Source of the DNA: Niveispirillum cyanobacteriorum
GTDB lineage: Bacteria; Pseudomonadota; Alphaproteobacteria; Azospirillales; Azospirillaceae
Direction: 5' to 3'
Assembly: GCF_002868735.1 (NCBI RefSeq)
Contig: NZ_CP025611.1
Span: 1,916,501-1,980,500 of the forward strand
Length of the DNA stretch: 64,000 nucleotides
Every line of letters begins with the position of its first letter. Positions within the stretch are counted from its first letter, which is position 1. The notes under the pieces were generated by a model that did no database searches, had not been told where the DNA came from, and saw only the letters and a list, made by a program, of their open reading frames with translations. The translations under genes were made by a program, and so were the position numbers. Positions 32,889-43,280 of the stretch are shown here, one piece after another.

Positions 32889-33735
32889 GCGCGCCTTTGC
32901 TGTCCGTTACGGGCCTGACCATGCGTTTCGGCGGTCTGGTGGCCGTCGATGGCGTCAACCTGACGGCTGAAACCAACAAGATCACGGCCCTGATCGGCCC
33001 CAACGGGGCGGGCAAGACCACGATCTTCAACTGCCTGACCGGCTTTTATAAGCCGACATCGGGCGAACTGATCCTGAACCGCCCGGACCACGCGCCCGTG
33101 TCGCTGCAAAGCCTGCCCGGATATCAGGTGTCGCGCCACGGCGTGGTCCGCACCTTTCAGAATATCCGCCTGTTCCCGCGCATGACCGTGCTGGAAAACC
33201 TGCTGGTGGCCCAGCATGTGGGGCTGATGAGAAAGGCGGCATTCGGTGTTGCTGGCCTGATCGGCCTAAAGGGCTGGCGTGCGGCGGAGAAAGAGGCCAT
33301 CGACCGCGCCCGTTTCTGGATTGAACGCCTGGACCTGACCTCGGTTGCGGATGAAGAGGCGGGCAACCTGTCCTATGGTGTGCAGCGCCGGGTGGAAATC
33401 GCCCGCGCCATGAACACCAATCCCCTGCTGCTTTGCCTGGATGAACCCGCCGCTGGCCTGAACCCGAAGGAAACGGGCGTTCTGGGGGAACTGCTCCAGG
33501 GCATCCGCGAACAGTTCGGGATCGGCATCCTGTTGATCGAGCATGACATGGGTCTGGTCATGGGCATCTCCGACCGCATCCATGTGGTCGAATATGGCCG
33601 CAAGATCGCCGAGGGCACGCCAGAAGAGATCCGCAGCGATGAGCGCGTGATCAAGGCCTATCTGGGCGAGCCGGATGAAGAAGAACTGCCCGCCATCGTC
33701 GCCGAGGATGTGGCCGGACAGGAAGGAGGCCGGGC

Positions 33736-33739
<4 letters not shown>
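32885..33739 (+). CDS. livG: Branched-chain amino acid ABC transporter ATP-binding protein LivG
   Basis: 284 residues. Walker A GPNGAGKTT, Q-loop region VVRTFQNIRLFPRMTVLENL, an ABC signature in the NLSYGVQRRVEIARAM form typical of LivG, Walker B LLLCLDEPAAGLNP and H-loop LLIEHDM. The C-terminus (RVIKAYLGEPDEE) is the usual LivG tail. Starts inside the livM stop and its own end overlaps the livF start by 4 bp. Confidence 0.96.
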
Positions 33740-34455
<716 letters not shown>

Positions 34456-34475
34456 GTTCCCAATTGGTGTGTTGG

Positions 34476-34510
34476 AGAAAGGCGCATGGACCCGTTCCAT
34501 GCGCCTTTCT
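34476..34510 (+). terminator. Terminator-like hairpin after livF
   Basis: A perfect 15-bp stem AGAAAGGCGCATGGA/TCCATGCGCCTTTCT (34476-34490 with 34496-34510) and a 5-nt loop. The T-rich end is within the stem rather than after it. Confidence 0.75.
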
Positions 34511-34520
34511 CATGCCCAAA

Positions 34521-34552
34521 GAAAAGCCCGGCCATCCTTGCGGATGGCCGGG
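34521..34552 (-). terminator. Rho-independent terminator of the TonB receptor gene
   Basis: Perfect 11-bp stem CCCGGCCATCC/GGATGGCCGGG (34527-34537 with 34542-34552), TTGC/GCAA loop, followed on the minus strand by CTTTTCTTT. A further hairpin (GGGGGCCTC/GAGGCCCCC, 34592-34600 with 34609-34617) lies between it and the stop codon at 34633. Confidence 0.85.
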
Positions 34553-34632
34553 TGAAGTCGGGAGATGCCTCATAAGGGAGAGAGGAACCAAGGGGGCCTC
34601 GAAATCCTGAGGCCCCCGGTACGCATACAGAC

Positions 34633-37248
34633 TTAGTAGGAGAAGCGGACGCCACCGAAGAAGCGGCGACCGTTCTTGTAGGCGGCGAACGGGACATCCC
34701 GGTTGCCGACATACTGGTACTGGGTTTCATCCAGCAGGTTCTGGGCCTGCGCCGTCAGGGCCACCTGTTCGGTGACATTGACGGTCAGCGACGCATCCAG
34801 CTGATTATAGCTGTCATTGATCACCGAGGTCGCACGGTTGACTTCGCGGAAATACTTGGAGCGGTAGGAGTAGGTGACCCGCGCGCTGAACATCTCGTCT
34901 TCATAGTACGGCGTCAGCGAGAAGGAATGCTTGGAGCTGAACGGCAGGGCCACGGAGGCGTCCGCCGTCTCGCTGTCGGCATAGGTGTAGGAAGCTTCGA
35001 TACCGAAATTCCCGTAGACATCACCGCGATAGGCCAGTTCCAGACCCTTGATCTCCGCCGAGCCGCCATTGCGCGGACGGCTGACTTCAAAGGCCTGCGG
35101 AACCGTGGTGCCACCGGGGTTGGTCAGCGGGTTGGTATCGGTGTTGATCAGCATTTCCGTGCTGGTCGCACGATAGATGTAGGAACCGATATCCTTGTAG
35201 AACAGCGTCGCGGACACCAGCGACACCTTGTCGAGATAATACTCGATCGAGGCGTCGAAATTGTTGGCGCGGTACGGGTCCAGGTTCGGATTGCCGCCAT
35301 TGGCCGTACGCAGCGTGTTGTTGGTTTCCAGGAAGGTGGACAGGTCGGCATAGTTGGCGCGTGCCATGACGCGCGAACCGGACAGACGCAGCACCGTCTT
35401 GGGGTCCAGGTCGAAGGTCAGGTTGATGCTGGGCAGGAAGTCATCATAGGACTTCTTCAGCGAGATGGCTTCGATCTGTGAGGCGGGAACGATGGGCGGG
35501 CCGAACTGGCCGCCCAGACGGTCGCGGCGGCCTTCCGATGTCTGGTCGGTATGGACGTAGCGGACGCCGACATTGCCGCGGAAACCTTCGGTCTCAAAGC
35601 CCAACTGGGTGTAACCGGACCAGATGTCTTCGGACACGGAGAACTGCGCCGGCAGATAGTCAAAATAGGCGGCGTCGACATAGCCCGAGGCCGGACGGCC
35701 CAGGAACCAGGTCTTCAGCTTATCGGCGCTGATGGTGTTCCAGTTCTTCATCGCGTCGTTGACGTTGATCCCGCCCAGATAGCCCGACGGCGTCGTACCG
35801 CCAACGAAGCCGTCCACCGGGGTGGCGGCACCATTAACACGGCGCAGCTTGGCATCCTGGCTGGTTTCATGTGTGCGGTACTTGACGCCGAACTTGACAG
35901 CGTTCAGCAGGCCCCATTCCACATCGCGGGTAAAGTCGGCCTGAGCATAGGTCTCCTCGTCCGACGTCGGCTGCTGACGCAGCTGGGCAAAGCCCAGCGT
36001 GGTGCCGGCATTACTGGTCGACGCGATCTGCGGCGTGACAGATGCCAGACCGTTGGTGCCGGAAATGTCGAAGCTGTAGCCGGTCAGCTGCTCGAACTCA
36101 CCGAAATACTGCTGCTTGGTGCCGCCGGTCGACTTGGTATAGCCGCCCTGGAAGCTGGCCTTCAGCGCATCGCCCGTGTAGTCGACCTTCAGGTCGGTGG
36201 CATAGGTCTCGATGGTGCTTTCACGCGCAATCGCGTCCAGCAGCATCAGACCGGCGGTCGGTGTGCCGGCATTGGTGTAGGAACCACCGACAACCACGCC
36301 ATTCTTCACGACGGCGTTGTTGGGCGCGCCACGGAAGTTATTGAAGTAGTAGCGGCTCTGGTTGAGGTTGTCGTAGGTACCCTTGACGTACAGGCCGGTG
36401 GCGTTGATCTCCAGATTGTCGCTGGGCTTGGCCTGGATGGCCAGCGTGCCGCCCGTGCGTTCACGCTTCTGCTGGAACAGCGCGGAGTTGATCACGTTGG
36501 GCATGATCGCCTTGGTGCCGTTGGGCAGGGTCACCGTGGGGTAACCAAGGCTTTCAAAGCCGTCACGGCGGATATCCTGCACCTGATGCGTGACCGAGGC
36601 CAGGACGCCGAAGGTGGAGGCATCATTGGACCAGGAGATCAGGCCCGACGCGTTGGGTGCACCATCGTCCGACCGGTCATTGTACGCGTATTCCACCGAC
36701 GCGTTCAGCGTCAGCGGCTTCAGATCCAGCGGACGGCGGGTGTGCAGGATCACGGTGCCGCCGATGGAGCCTTCGTCGATACGGGCTTCCGGCGACTTGT
36801 ACACTTCCAGCTGACCGACCACTTCGGGTGCCAGCATGGAATAGTTGAAGGTACGGCCCGGCGCGTCCAGGATGAACCAGTCGGTCGAGGCAACGGTCTG
36901 GCCGTTCAGCAGGGTACGGTTCAGGGCCGGGTCGGTACCACGGATGGCGACACGCTCGCCTTCACCGAAATCACGGTCGACCTGCACGCCCGGCAGGTGG
37001 GACAGCGATTCAGCGACATTCTTATCAGGGAACTTGCCGATATCTTCGGCGGAGATGGCGTCGACGATGGCGTCAGCGAAGCGCTTGGTGTTGATCGACT
37101 GCACCAGGCTGGCGCGGATGCCGGTAACGACGATCTCGTCCAGCGTGCCTTCCGCCGCCGGAGCGCTCTGCGCCTGCGCCGTCGCAGCGATGGCCATCAT
37201 GGCGATCGCGCTGGCGGTACCCCGCATGAGCATTTTCTTGAACTGCAT
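34633..37248 (-). CDS. TonB-dependent receptor
   Basis: 871 residues. Signal peptide to about ATAQAQ, then the TonB box/plug start LDEIVVTGIRASLVQSI, plug domain with KFPDKNVAESLSHLPGVQVDRD (shortened: DKNVAESLSHLPGV), VAIRGTDPALNRTLLNGQTV and IDEGSIGGTVILHTRRPLD, then a 22-stranded barrel ending in RRFFGGVRFSY with a C-terminal aromatic. The plug sequence is of the Caulobacter/Xanthomonas carbohydrate-type (IGKFPDKNVAE) rather than a siderophore type, so uptake of an oligosaccharide or similar nutrient is more likely than iron; this is inference. Monocistronic with its own terminator; no FecR/FecI pair is adjacent. Confidence 0.94.
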   Translation of the reverse strand: MQFKKMLMRGTASAIAMMAIAATAQAQSAPAAEGTLDEIVVTGIRASLVQSINTKRFADAIVDAISAEDIGKFPDKNVAESLSHLPGVQVDRDFGEGERVAIRGTDPALNRTLLNGQTVASTDWFILDAPGRTFNYSMLAPEVVGQLEVYKSPEARIDEGSIGGTVILHTRRPLDLKPLTLNASVEYAYNDRSDDGAPNASGLISWSNDASTFGVLASVTHQVQDIRRDGFESLGYPTVTLPNGTKAIMPNVINSALFQQKRERTGGTLAIQAKPSDNLEINATGLYVKGTYDNLNQSRYYFNNFRGAPNNAVVKNGVVVGGSYTNAGTPTAGLMLLDAIARESTIETYATDLKVDYTGDALKASFQGGYTKSTGGTKQQYFGEFEQLTGYSFDISGTNGLASVTPQIASTSNAGTTLGFAQLRQQPTSDEETYAQADFTRDVEWGLLNAVKFGVKYRTHETSQDAKLRRVNGAATPVDGFVGGTTPSGYLGGINVNDAMKNWNTISADKLKTWFLGRPASGYVDAAYFDYLPAQFSVSEDIWSGYTQLGFETEGFRGNVGVRYVHTDQTSEGRRDRLGGQFGPPIVPASQIEAISLKKSYDDFLPSINLTFDLDPKTVLRLSGSRVMARANYADLSTFLETNNTLRTANGGNPNLDPYRANNFDASIEYYLDKVSLVSATLFYKDIGSYIYRATSTEMLINTDTNPLTNPGGTTVPQAFEVSRPRNGGSAEIKGLELAYRGDVYGNFGIEASYTYADSETADASVALPFSSKHSFSLTPYYEDEMFSARVTYSYRSKYFREVNRATSVINDSYNQLDASLTVNVTEQVALTAQAQNLLDETQYQYVGNRDVPFAAYKNGRRFFGGVRFSY

Positions 37249-37561
37249 GACCTTTGCCTCCTCGTAAGCCCTGTTCCCCGTGCCTTGGCGCTGTCGCTGG
37301 CACGATTTCCGTTGCGGGGTCCCCGAACGCGTCGGGTTGCTCCCGGCTGGTGGGCTTCAGGAAAGCGGAATGCGGGATTTCCGAAAGGTCGGTTCCGGCA
37401 GAACGCCGAAAATGACGGAAAAAGACGGAATTTTGTTTCTGATTTCAGGTTGGAACTGTAACATTACATTATCTCAACTGGAGTCGTGGCCTGACACAGC
37501 CGGAAGGACCACCCTGCCGACCATATTCGACTTGTTTGAAGAGATTCTGGTCCTGGCTGAA
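37249..37561. other. 313-bp intergenic region upstream of the TonB receptor gene
   Basis: Contains the ribosome site (GAGGAGGCAAAGG on the minus strand) and an AT-rich block near 37430-37475 with GTAACATTACATTATC, where the promoter of the receptor gene is expected. No sharp operator palindrome is visible. Confidence 0.45.
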
Positions 37562-39061
37562 CTAGACCCGCTCAGCCTGCTTCAGATGCTGTTTCAGACG
37601 GCCCAGCGCCACCGACAGTGTCTCGCGTTCGCCTTGCGGCTCCCCACAATGGCGCAGCACATACTCGGCGGTGCGCACCACATCGCGCCAGCGCGGGTTA
37701 CGGGGCAGCGTCTCGACCAGCAGATATTTATCCAATGTGCGGGTTTGTAGCGATGACCGGTCCATATAGACACGCCAGAGCCCGCTTTCCTCGGCCAGCT
37801 CGATCTTCCCCTTGCGCTTGGCCTTCTGCCAGTAATCCAGCGCCAGGGTCATGACATCGACAAGGCAGCGGCGATAACCTTCATCGGCATCCAGGGCGGC
37901 GGCATGATCGCCCTCATCGGCATGATCATGATGCTCCGGTTCCTCCGCCACGGGGGCGGCGACGGGCGCGGGTGGGGGTTCTGGCCGGTCCGCAGGTGTC
38001 ACGGGCACGGAAACAGGCGGCGCCACATCCAGCGGGGCCGAGGGACCGACCGGCACAAAGCCCCCGGCATCCGTGGCCGGCGGCGGTTCCCGAAAGGCCT
38101 TCATGAACAAGGTGATGGCGCCGAAACCGGCCAGCAGCAGCAGCCACCTTATATAATTGAGTCCCCCCGCCAGTTTGGCGCCGTCAGACAACACGACATA
38201 GCGCCAGCCGCCATCTTCCAGAACCCGCGGTTCCTGCCGTGCCCAGCCTTTCAGCTTTTCCCCACCGGGCGCGCTGGTCACCATGTTACCGGCCCCGTCC
38301 AGCAGGGCGAAGCCGATCCCGTCCTGGGTCAGCCGGGCCAGCCGTTCCTGCACCTTGCCGATCGGCACCCGGAAAACCACAACACCTTCCACTGTGCCAT
38401 GCCGAACCACGGGTCGGCCCAGCAGCATGCCATGTCCCTGGTCCAGCGGCAGCGGCTGGGTCAGCACCATCACCTGCTCAGGCGTCTGGGCCTGGGGCAA
38501 GCGCCCCATCACCTCCCGGAACAGGGTGCCCAGTGCCGATTCCCGCTGACGTGCGGCGGCCAGATCTGCGCCGAAGGCGGCATCCTTGCGCAAGGAATAG
38601 ACAACGCGCCCGAACCGGTCGATCAGGTAGAGATCGTCAAAGACGGTGGAAGCCAGAAGGTCACGAAAACTGGCATGGAATCGGTCATGGACAGCGGCAT
38701 AGGCCGTCAGCGCCGCCGGAATTTCCGCCGGTGGGGTATCTCCCGGCGGGTAGGTGGAGCGCAGCAGCGCCGCCGCCCGTTCCGGATCGGGCGATATCTG
38801 CTGAAAGGCCGAGGCGAAGCCGTAATAACGGCCCACCGAATAGCCGATGAAACTGGTGGAAGCGAAGGCCGAGCTTTGGCTGCGCGCATTCTGGACCAGT
38901 GTGGTCAATTCGCGTTCGACGCTGCGGTTGGCATTGTCGATCTGAATATCGACCTTGTCATCCACAGCCATGGACAGGAAAAACAGTGCAGCCACCAGCA
39001 CAGCGACAAGGGGTCCGCCAAGTTTCAGGGCCGCCTTTACATCGGGTCTGGAAAATCCCAC
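37562..39061 (-). CDS. Two-TM membrane protein with periplasmic cache-like sensor and unknown cytoplasmic domain
   Basis: 499 residues. TM1 at about 13-33, a large periplasmic region with LYLIDRFGRVVYSLRKDAAFGADL and GVVVFRVPIGKVQERL that resembles the double-cache sensors of MCPs and kinases, TM2 at about 301-323 (LLLLAGFGAITLFMKAF), a Pro/Ala/His-rich linker (about 325-385), and a C-terminal domain of about 115 residues (YRRCLVDVMTLALDYWQ, SGLWRVYMDRSSLQTRTLDKYL, RWRDVVRTAEYVLRHC). The last domain has no HAMP, kinase, GGDEF or MCP motif. I do not know its function; the layout suggests a sensor that acts through protein contacts. Single gene, divergent from the GH3 gene. Confidence 0.82.
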   Translation of the reverse strand: MGFSRPDVKAALKLGGPLVAVLVAALFFLSMAVDDKVDIQIDNANRSVERELTTLVQNARSQSSAFASTSFIGYSVGRYYGFASAFQQISPDPERAAALLRSTYPPGDTPPAEIPAALTAYAAVHDRFHASFRDLLASTVFDDLYLIDRFGRVVYSLRKDAAFGADLAAARQRESALGTLFREVMGRLPQAQTPEQVMVLTQPLPLDQGHGMLLGRPVVRHGTVEGVVVFRVPIGKVQERLARLTQDGIGFALLDGAGNMVTSAPGGEKLKGWARQEPRVLEDGGWRYVVLSDGAKLAGGLNYIRWLLLLAGFGAITLFMKAFREPPPATDAGGFVPVGPSAPLDVAPPVSVPVTPADRPEPPPAPVAAPVAEEPEHHDHADEGDHAAALDADEGYRRCLVDVMTLALDYWQKAKRKGKIELAEESGLWRVYMDRSSLQTRTLDKYLLVETLPRNPRWRDVVRTAEYVLRHCGEPQGERETLSVALGRLKQHLKQAERV

Positions 39062-39304
39062 CTTGCATGCCCCCTGGCGTCTTTACCGCGCATTGTGCTG
39101 TTCTATGGTTTCGGTGTGTTCACCAGGGACTTATAGCGCCATCCCCCGCACATGCCCGTCACCATACCGTCAATTTCGTTGATCCGGCAAGGAGGGCTTG
39201 ATCGGATCGGCGGGGCGGATCAAGGCTTTGCGCGGAGCCTGGGATTTCCGCGCAACAGTCGCGACCACGGCCCATTCCCGGACATCACCGCAAGGCATGG
39301 CATC

Positions 39305-40333
39305 ATGGCTTCCTCCGCCCCGTCGCGGCCCCTGGCCGTCATTTTTGGCGCCCCCGATCCGGTTCTGAACGCCGATCAGAAGGCATTCTATCGCGACGCG
39401 AACCCGTTGGGCCTGATCCTGTTCAAGCGGAACTGCGAAAGCCCGGATCAGGTGCGCCGCCTGTGCGATGACTTCCGCAATGCCGTGGGCCGCGCCGACG
39501 CCCCCATCCTGATCGATTTCGAAGGCGGTGAGCATCAGCGGATGGAGCCGCCGGTCTGGCCCGCCTTCCCGGCACCCGCCGCCTTTGGCCGTCTTTATGC
39601 CAAGGATGCGCTGGCGGGCCTGCGCGCCACCCGCCTGAACGGGGCTGCCATCGGTACCTTGCTGCGCCAGCACGGGGTGAATGTCGATTGTGCGCCGCTG
39701 GCCGATGTGCCGGTGGCCGGGGCCGATCCCGTGATCGGCGAACGCGCCTTCGGCAGCGACCCGGAGGTGGTGACCGTGCTGGCCCGCGCCTTCATGGATG
39801 GCATGGCATCGGTAGGCGTCACGCCCATCATCAAACATATTCCCGGCCATGGCCGTGCGCTGGTGGACAGCCACAAGGACCGGCCGTTTGTCGATACCGA
39901 CCTGTCGGAGCTGGATCGCACGGATTTCCTGCCTTTCGCCCGCCTGAGCCGCACGGCCCCCTGGGCCATGGTCGCGCATGTCGTCTATACGGGCGTCGAT
40001 GCAAAGAACCCCGCCACCATTTCAAAGGATGCCGTGCAGATGCTCATTCGTGACCGTATCGGGTTTGATGGCGTCCTGATCTCCGACTGCATCTATATGG
40101 AAAGCCTTGGCGGCACACTGGCGGAGCGGGCTGCGGCCGTGCAGGGGGCGGGCGTGGATATCGTCCTGTCCAGCCATGGCGATGTGGATGAATGGACCCC
40201 CATCGCTGCATCCGTGAAGCCCCTGACCGATGCCGCCGCATCCCGTCTCGCCCGCCCCCTGCCGCCCGCCGGGGCCATGCTCGATGTCGCTGGGACCTTG
40301 GAAGAAATCACCGGCTTACTGGCTCTGGCATGA
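39305..40333 (+). CDS. nagZ: Glycoside hydrolase family 3 beta-N-acetylhexosaminidase (NagZ type)
   Basis: 342 residues, single-domain GH3 of NagZ size. The catalytic loop KHIPGHGRALVDSHKDRP carries His190 of the Asp-His dyad, and the nucleophile is Asp261 in LISDCIYME. The active-site start DFEGGEHQRM differs from the common DQEGGRVQR. NagZ removes N-acetylglucosamine from anhydromuropeptides or chitin fragments. ATG 39305 is chosen over 39152. In many alphaproteobacteria nagZ sits with scpA/scpB; here it precedes a Dpp-like ABC importer by 190 bp, which suggests a catabolic or recycling link. Confidence 0.9.
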   Translation: MASSAPSRPLAVIFGAPDPVLNADQKAFYRDANPLGLILFKRNCESPDQVRRLCDDFRNAVGRADAPILIDFEGGEHQRMEPPVWPAFPAPAAFGRLYAKDALAGLRATRLNGAAIGTLLRQHGVNVDCAPLADVPVAGADPVIGERAFGSDPEVVTVLARAFMDGMASVGVTPIIKHIPGHGRALVDSHKDRPFVDTDLSELDRTDFLPFARLSRTAPWAMVAHVVYTGVDAKNPATISKDAVQMLIRDRIGFDGVLISDCIYMESLGGTLAERAAAVQGAGVDIVLSSHGDVDEWTPIAASVKPLTDAAASRLARPLPPAGAMLDVAGTLEEITGLLALA

Positions 40334-40525
40334 TGTGAACGTACAAATGGGCGGGTTGACGGGTAACAATCCGTCCATTTGCAGCAAAAACCCCGCCGAT
40401 AATGGCGGTGAACGACGAAATCAACGAAGTTGAGTGTAGCCCTGCCGGGTATGTCTGCCCGACAGTCGTGCAAACGGAACAGGCCCAAAACAAGGGGGCC
40501 GGCCGGGACAACAGGGGTCAACGGG

Positions 40526-42217
40526 ATGAAGTTCTTCCGCAACCTTGCCGCGCTGGCGGCGCTTCTGCCGGCAGCGGCGGGCACAACAGAGGCGATGGCC
40601 CAGGCCGCCCCGCTGGATAACCCGTCCACGCTGACGGTCGTGGCTAATTTCTCCACCGGCTGGGTGCGCAACTTCAACCCGTACAACGAGACCACGCGCC
40701 TCTACAGCGCGCGGGAATTCGCCTACGAACCTTTGATCATCTTCAACACCCTGCATAATGGCCGCCCGCATTACCGCCTGGCGACAGGATATGATTTCTC
40801 CAAGGACCTGTTGAAGCTGACCTTCAGCTTGCGTGACGGCGTGCTGTGGTCCGATGGGCAACCTTTCACGGCGCAGGATGTCGTCTTCACGTACGAGATG
40901 TTCAAGCGCTTCAAGGCGCTGGACACGCTCGACATCTGGGAACGGCTGGCCGCCGTGGAAGCACCGGATGCCCATACGGTGGTTTTCACGCTGAAGCGAG
41001 TGAACGCCAACAGCCTGTATGAGCTGGCCCGCATCCCCGTGGTGCCCAAGCATATCTGGTCGAAGGTGGCGGACCCCGTCACCTTCACCAACCCCGATCC
41101 CGTGGGCACCGGCCCGATGACGGAGGTGCGGCGCTTCACCAATCAGCTTTATGTGCAGTGCCGGAACCCACATTACTGGGACGCCGCCAGCCTGAAGGTT
41201 GACTGCCTGTCCTTCCCGCAGATCGGCAATAACGAACAGCTTCTGGCCGCCGCCCGCAATGGCAAGCTGGACTGGTTCGGCGCCTTCATGCCGGATATCG
41301 AGCGCACCTATGTTGCCGCCGATCCGGTGCATCACCGCTACTGGTTCCCGCCCGGCGGTACCGTCGCGGTGAACTTCAATTTTGACAGCCCCAATCCGGG
41401 CAACCGCGCGGCCTTCCGTAATGTCAATTTCCGCCGGGCCGTCAGCATGGCCATGGACCGCCGCGCCATCGTGGATATCGCAGGCTATGGCTATCCGATC
41501 GTCAATGAATATGCCTCCGGCCTGGGCCGTCTTTATCAGGACTGGGTGAACCAGGACGCCGAACGCCAATTCGGCAAGTTTGCGAAGTACGACAAGGATG
41601 GCGCCCGCGCCCTGTTGGCCGAAAGCGGCTTCCGCGACGTGGATGGTGACGGCTATGTCGACAATCCCGATGGCAAACCCATCCGCTTTGACATCCTGGC
41701 ACCCAATGGCTGGACCGACTGGGTGAACACCACCCAGCTTGTCGTCGAAGGGCTGAACGCCATCGGCATCAATGTCCGCGTCTCCACGCCCGAACCGGCA
41801 AGCTGGGCGCAGAAGCTGATCCAGGGCGATTATGACATGGCCATCAATGGCTATTTCACGGGCGAGACGCCGCATCGTTCCTACGATACCGGTTTCCATT
41901 CCCGCTTCTCGGGCAAGACGCGGACGGCACCCACACGCTTCAACAACCCGGAACTGAACGCCGCCCTAGATGCGTTTGTCGCCACCATCGACCCGGATGA
42001 ACAGCGCCGGTCGATGGACAAGGTGCAGATGATCCTGGCCGCCAACACGCCCTATGTGCCGCTGTTCAGCAATCCGATCTGGTACGAATACAACACCAAA
42101 CGCTTCAAGGGCTGGTTCAACGCCGATAATCCGGTGGCCCGGCCCGATGTGTTCGACGGCACGCCGGAACGGCTGCTGCATCTGCTGGCGCTGGAGCCGG
42201 TGAATGGCGGCGGCTGA
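40526..42217 (+). CDS. ABC transporter substrate-binding protein, family 5 (peptide/oligosaccharide)
   Basis: 563 residues. Signal peptide ends near EAMAQA. The SBP_bac_5 fold is clear: YEPLIIFNTLHNG, LKLTFSLRDGVLWSDGQPFTAQDVVFTYEM (shortened: LRDGVLWSDGQPFTAQDV), VGTGPM, FRNVNFRRAVSMAMDRRAIVD, LLAESGFRDVDGDGYVDNPDG. Family 5 includes dipeptide, oligopeptide, nickel and also cello- and chito-oligosaccharide binders; the calcium-like DVDGDGYVD insert and the binding loops suggest the sugar-binding branch, but sequence reading alone cannot decide. ATG 40526 has a GGGGTCAACGGG leader. It opens the five-gene importer to 45912. Confidence 0.93.
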   Translation: MKFFRNLAALAALLPAAAGTTEAMAQAAPLDNPSTLTVVANFSTGWVRNFNPYNETTRLYSAREFAYEPLIIFNTLHNGRPHYRLATGYDFSKDLLKLTFSLRDGVLWSDGQPFTAQDVVFTYEMFKRFKALDTLDIWERLAAVEAPDAHTVVFTLKRVNANSLYELARIPVVPKHIWSKVADPVTFTNPDPVGTGPMTEVRRFTNQLYVQCRNPHYWDAASLKVDCLSFPQIGNNEQLLAAARNGKLDWFGAFMPDIERTYVAADPVHHRYWFPPGGTVAVNFNFDSPNPGNRAAFRNVNFRRAVSMAMDRRAIVDIAGYGYPIVNEYASGLGRLYQDWVNQDAERQFGKFAKYDKDGARALLAESGFRDVDGDGYVDNPDGKPIRFDILAPNGWTDWVNTTQLVVEGLNAIGINVRVSTPEPASWAQKLIQGDYDMAINGYFTGETPHRSYDTGFHSRFSGKTRTAPTRFNNPELNAALDAFVATIDPDEQRRSMDKVQMILAANTPYVPLFSNPIWYEYNTKRFKGWFNADNPVARPDVFDGTPERLLHLLALEPVNGGG

Positions 42218-42299
42218 TCCATAGGGGCCATCGGCCCCCCATCGAACCACACCACAACCCGCTTTCCTTCAGATCTTCGGTTTCGGGAGAGGACCCCCC

Positions 42300-43277
42300 A
42301 TGGCCTTCCTTCTCCGCCGGGTCGGATTCTATGTCGCCGCCTTTATCGTTGCCGCGACGTTCAATTTCCTGATCCCGCGCCTGATGCCCGGTAATCCGGT
42401 CGACATCATGTTCGCCCAGGCGGGCGGCACCCTGCCGCCCGAAGCCCTGGCCGCGCTGAAGGAGACCTTCGGCTTCATCGACCAGCCCTGGCCGGCGCAG
42501 TTCGTCACCTACCTGAAAAGCGTGTTCACCTGGGACCTGGGCCTGTCAGTGAAGTTCCACCCGCTGACGGTGAATGAGGTGCTGCTGCGGGCCTTGCCCT
42601 GGACCCTGATGCTGGTCCTCACCTCCTCGCTGATCGCCTTTGCCATCGGGTCCCTGGCCGGCATCCTGGCCGCCTGGCGGCGGGGCGGGTCGTTCGACAG
42701 CATCGGTGCGCCCATCGCCCTGATGATGCAGGCCATGCCGCCGCTGGTCACCTCGCTGCTGGCCTTGTTCCTGTTCGCCATCTACTGGCCGGTCTTCCCG
42801 ACAGGATACGCGTATGAGCCGGAGATTGATCCCGGCTTCACCCTGGAATTCTTCTGCTCCATCTTCAAGCACGCCTTCCTGCCCATCGTGACCATGGCCC
42901 TGGCCCAGGTCGGCGGCTACCTGATCACCATGCGCAACAGCATGATCAACCTGCTGGGTGAAGATTATATCGTGCTGGGCACGGCCAAGGGCCTGTCCGA
43001 CCGCCGCCTGCGCATGGCCTATGCCGCGCGCAACGCGCTCTTACCCACCGTCACCAGCTTTGCCATGACGCTCGGCGCGTCCTTCGGCGGCGCGCTGGTG
43101 ACAGAGGTGGTCTTCAACTATCCGGGCCTGGGCTACACCCTGTTCCAGGGGATCACGGCGCGCGATTACCCGCTGATCCAGGGGCAGTTGCTGATCATGA
43201 CGCTGGCCATGCTGACGGCCAATTTCATCGCCGACGTGCTTTACGTCGCCCTCGACCCCCGTCTGCGGAAGGGCTGA
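42300..43277 (+). CDS. ABC transporter permease, DppB/OppB-like
   Basis: 325 residues with six TM segments: MAFLLRRVGFYVAAFIVAATFNFLIPRLMPGNP is the standard first helix and PGNP motif, and the ATPase-coupling EAA loop is MINLLGEDYIVLGTAKGLSDRRL. It ends ADVLYVALDPRLRKG as DppB proteins do. Preceded by GGAGAGGACCCCCC, 82 bp after the binding-protein gene, and followed after 3 nt by the second permease. Confidence 0.95.
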   Translation: MAFLLRRVGFYVAAFIVAATFNFLIPRLMPGNPVDIMFAQAGGTLPPEALAALKETFGFIDQPWPAQFVTYLKSVFTWDLGLSVKFHPLTVNEVLLRALPWTLMLVLTSSLIAFAIGSLAGILAAWRRGGSFDSIGAPIALMMQAMPPLVTSLLALFLFAIYWPVFPTGYAYEPEIDPGFTLEFFCSIFKHAFLPIVTMALAQVGGYLITMRNSMINLLGEDYIVLGTAKGLSDRRLRMAYAARNALLPTVTSFAMTLGASFGGALVTEVVFNYPGLGYTLFQGITARDYPLIQGQLLIMTLAMLTANFIADVLYVALDPRLRKG

Positions 43278-43280
43278 TCC

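Noticed and set aside
35551-37461. Long rightward ORF antisense to the TonB receptor
   Set aside because: The receptor gene is complete with plug and barrel motifs; the antisense translation is Gly/Arg/Val-rich with no domain.
39152-39304. In-frame N-terminal extension of the GH3 gene
   Set aside because: The extra 51 residues are not typical of NagZ, and the sequence there fits a divergent promoter region instead.
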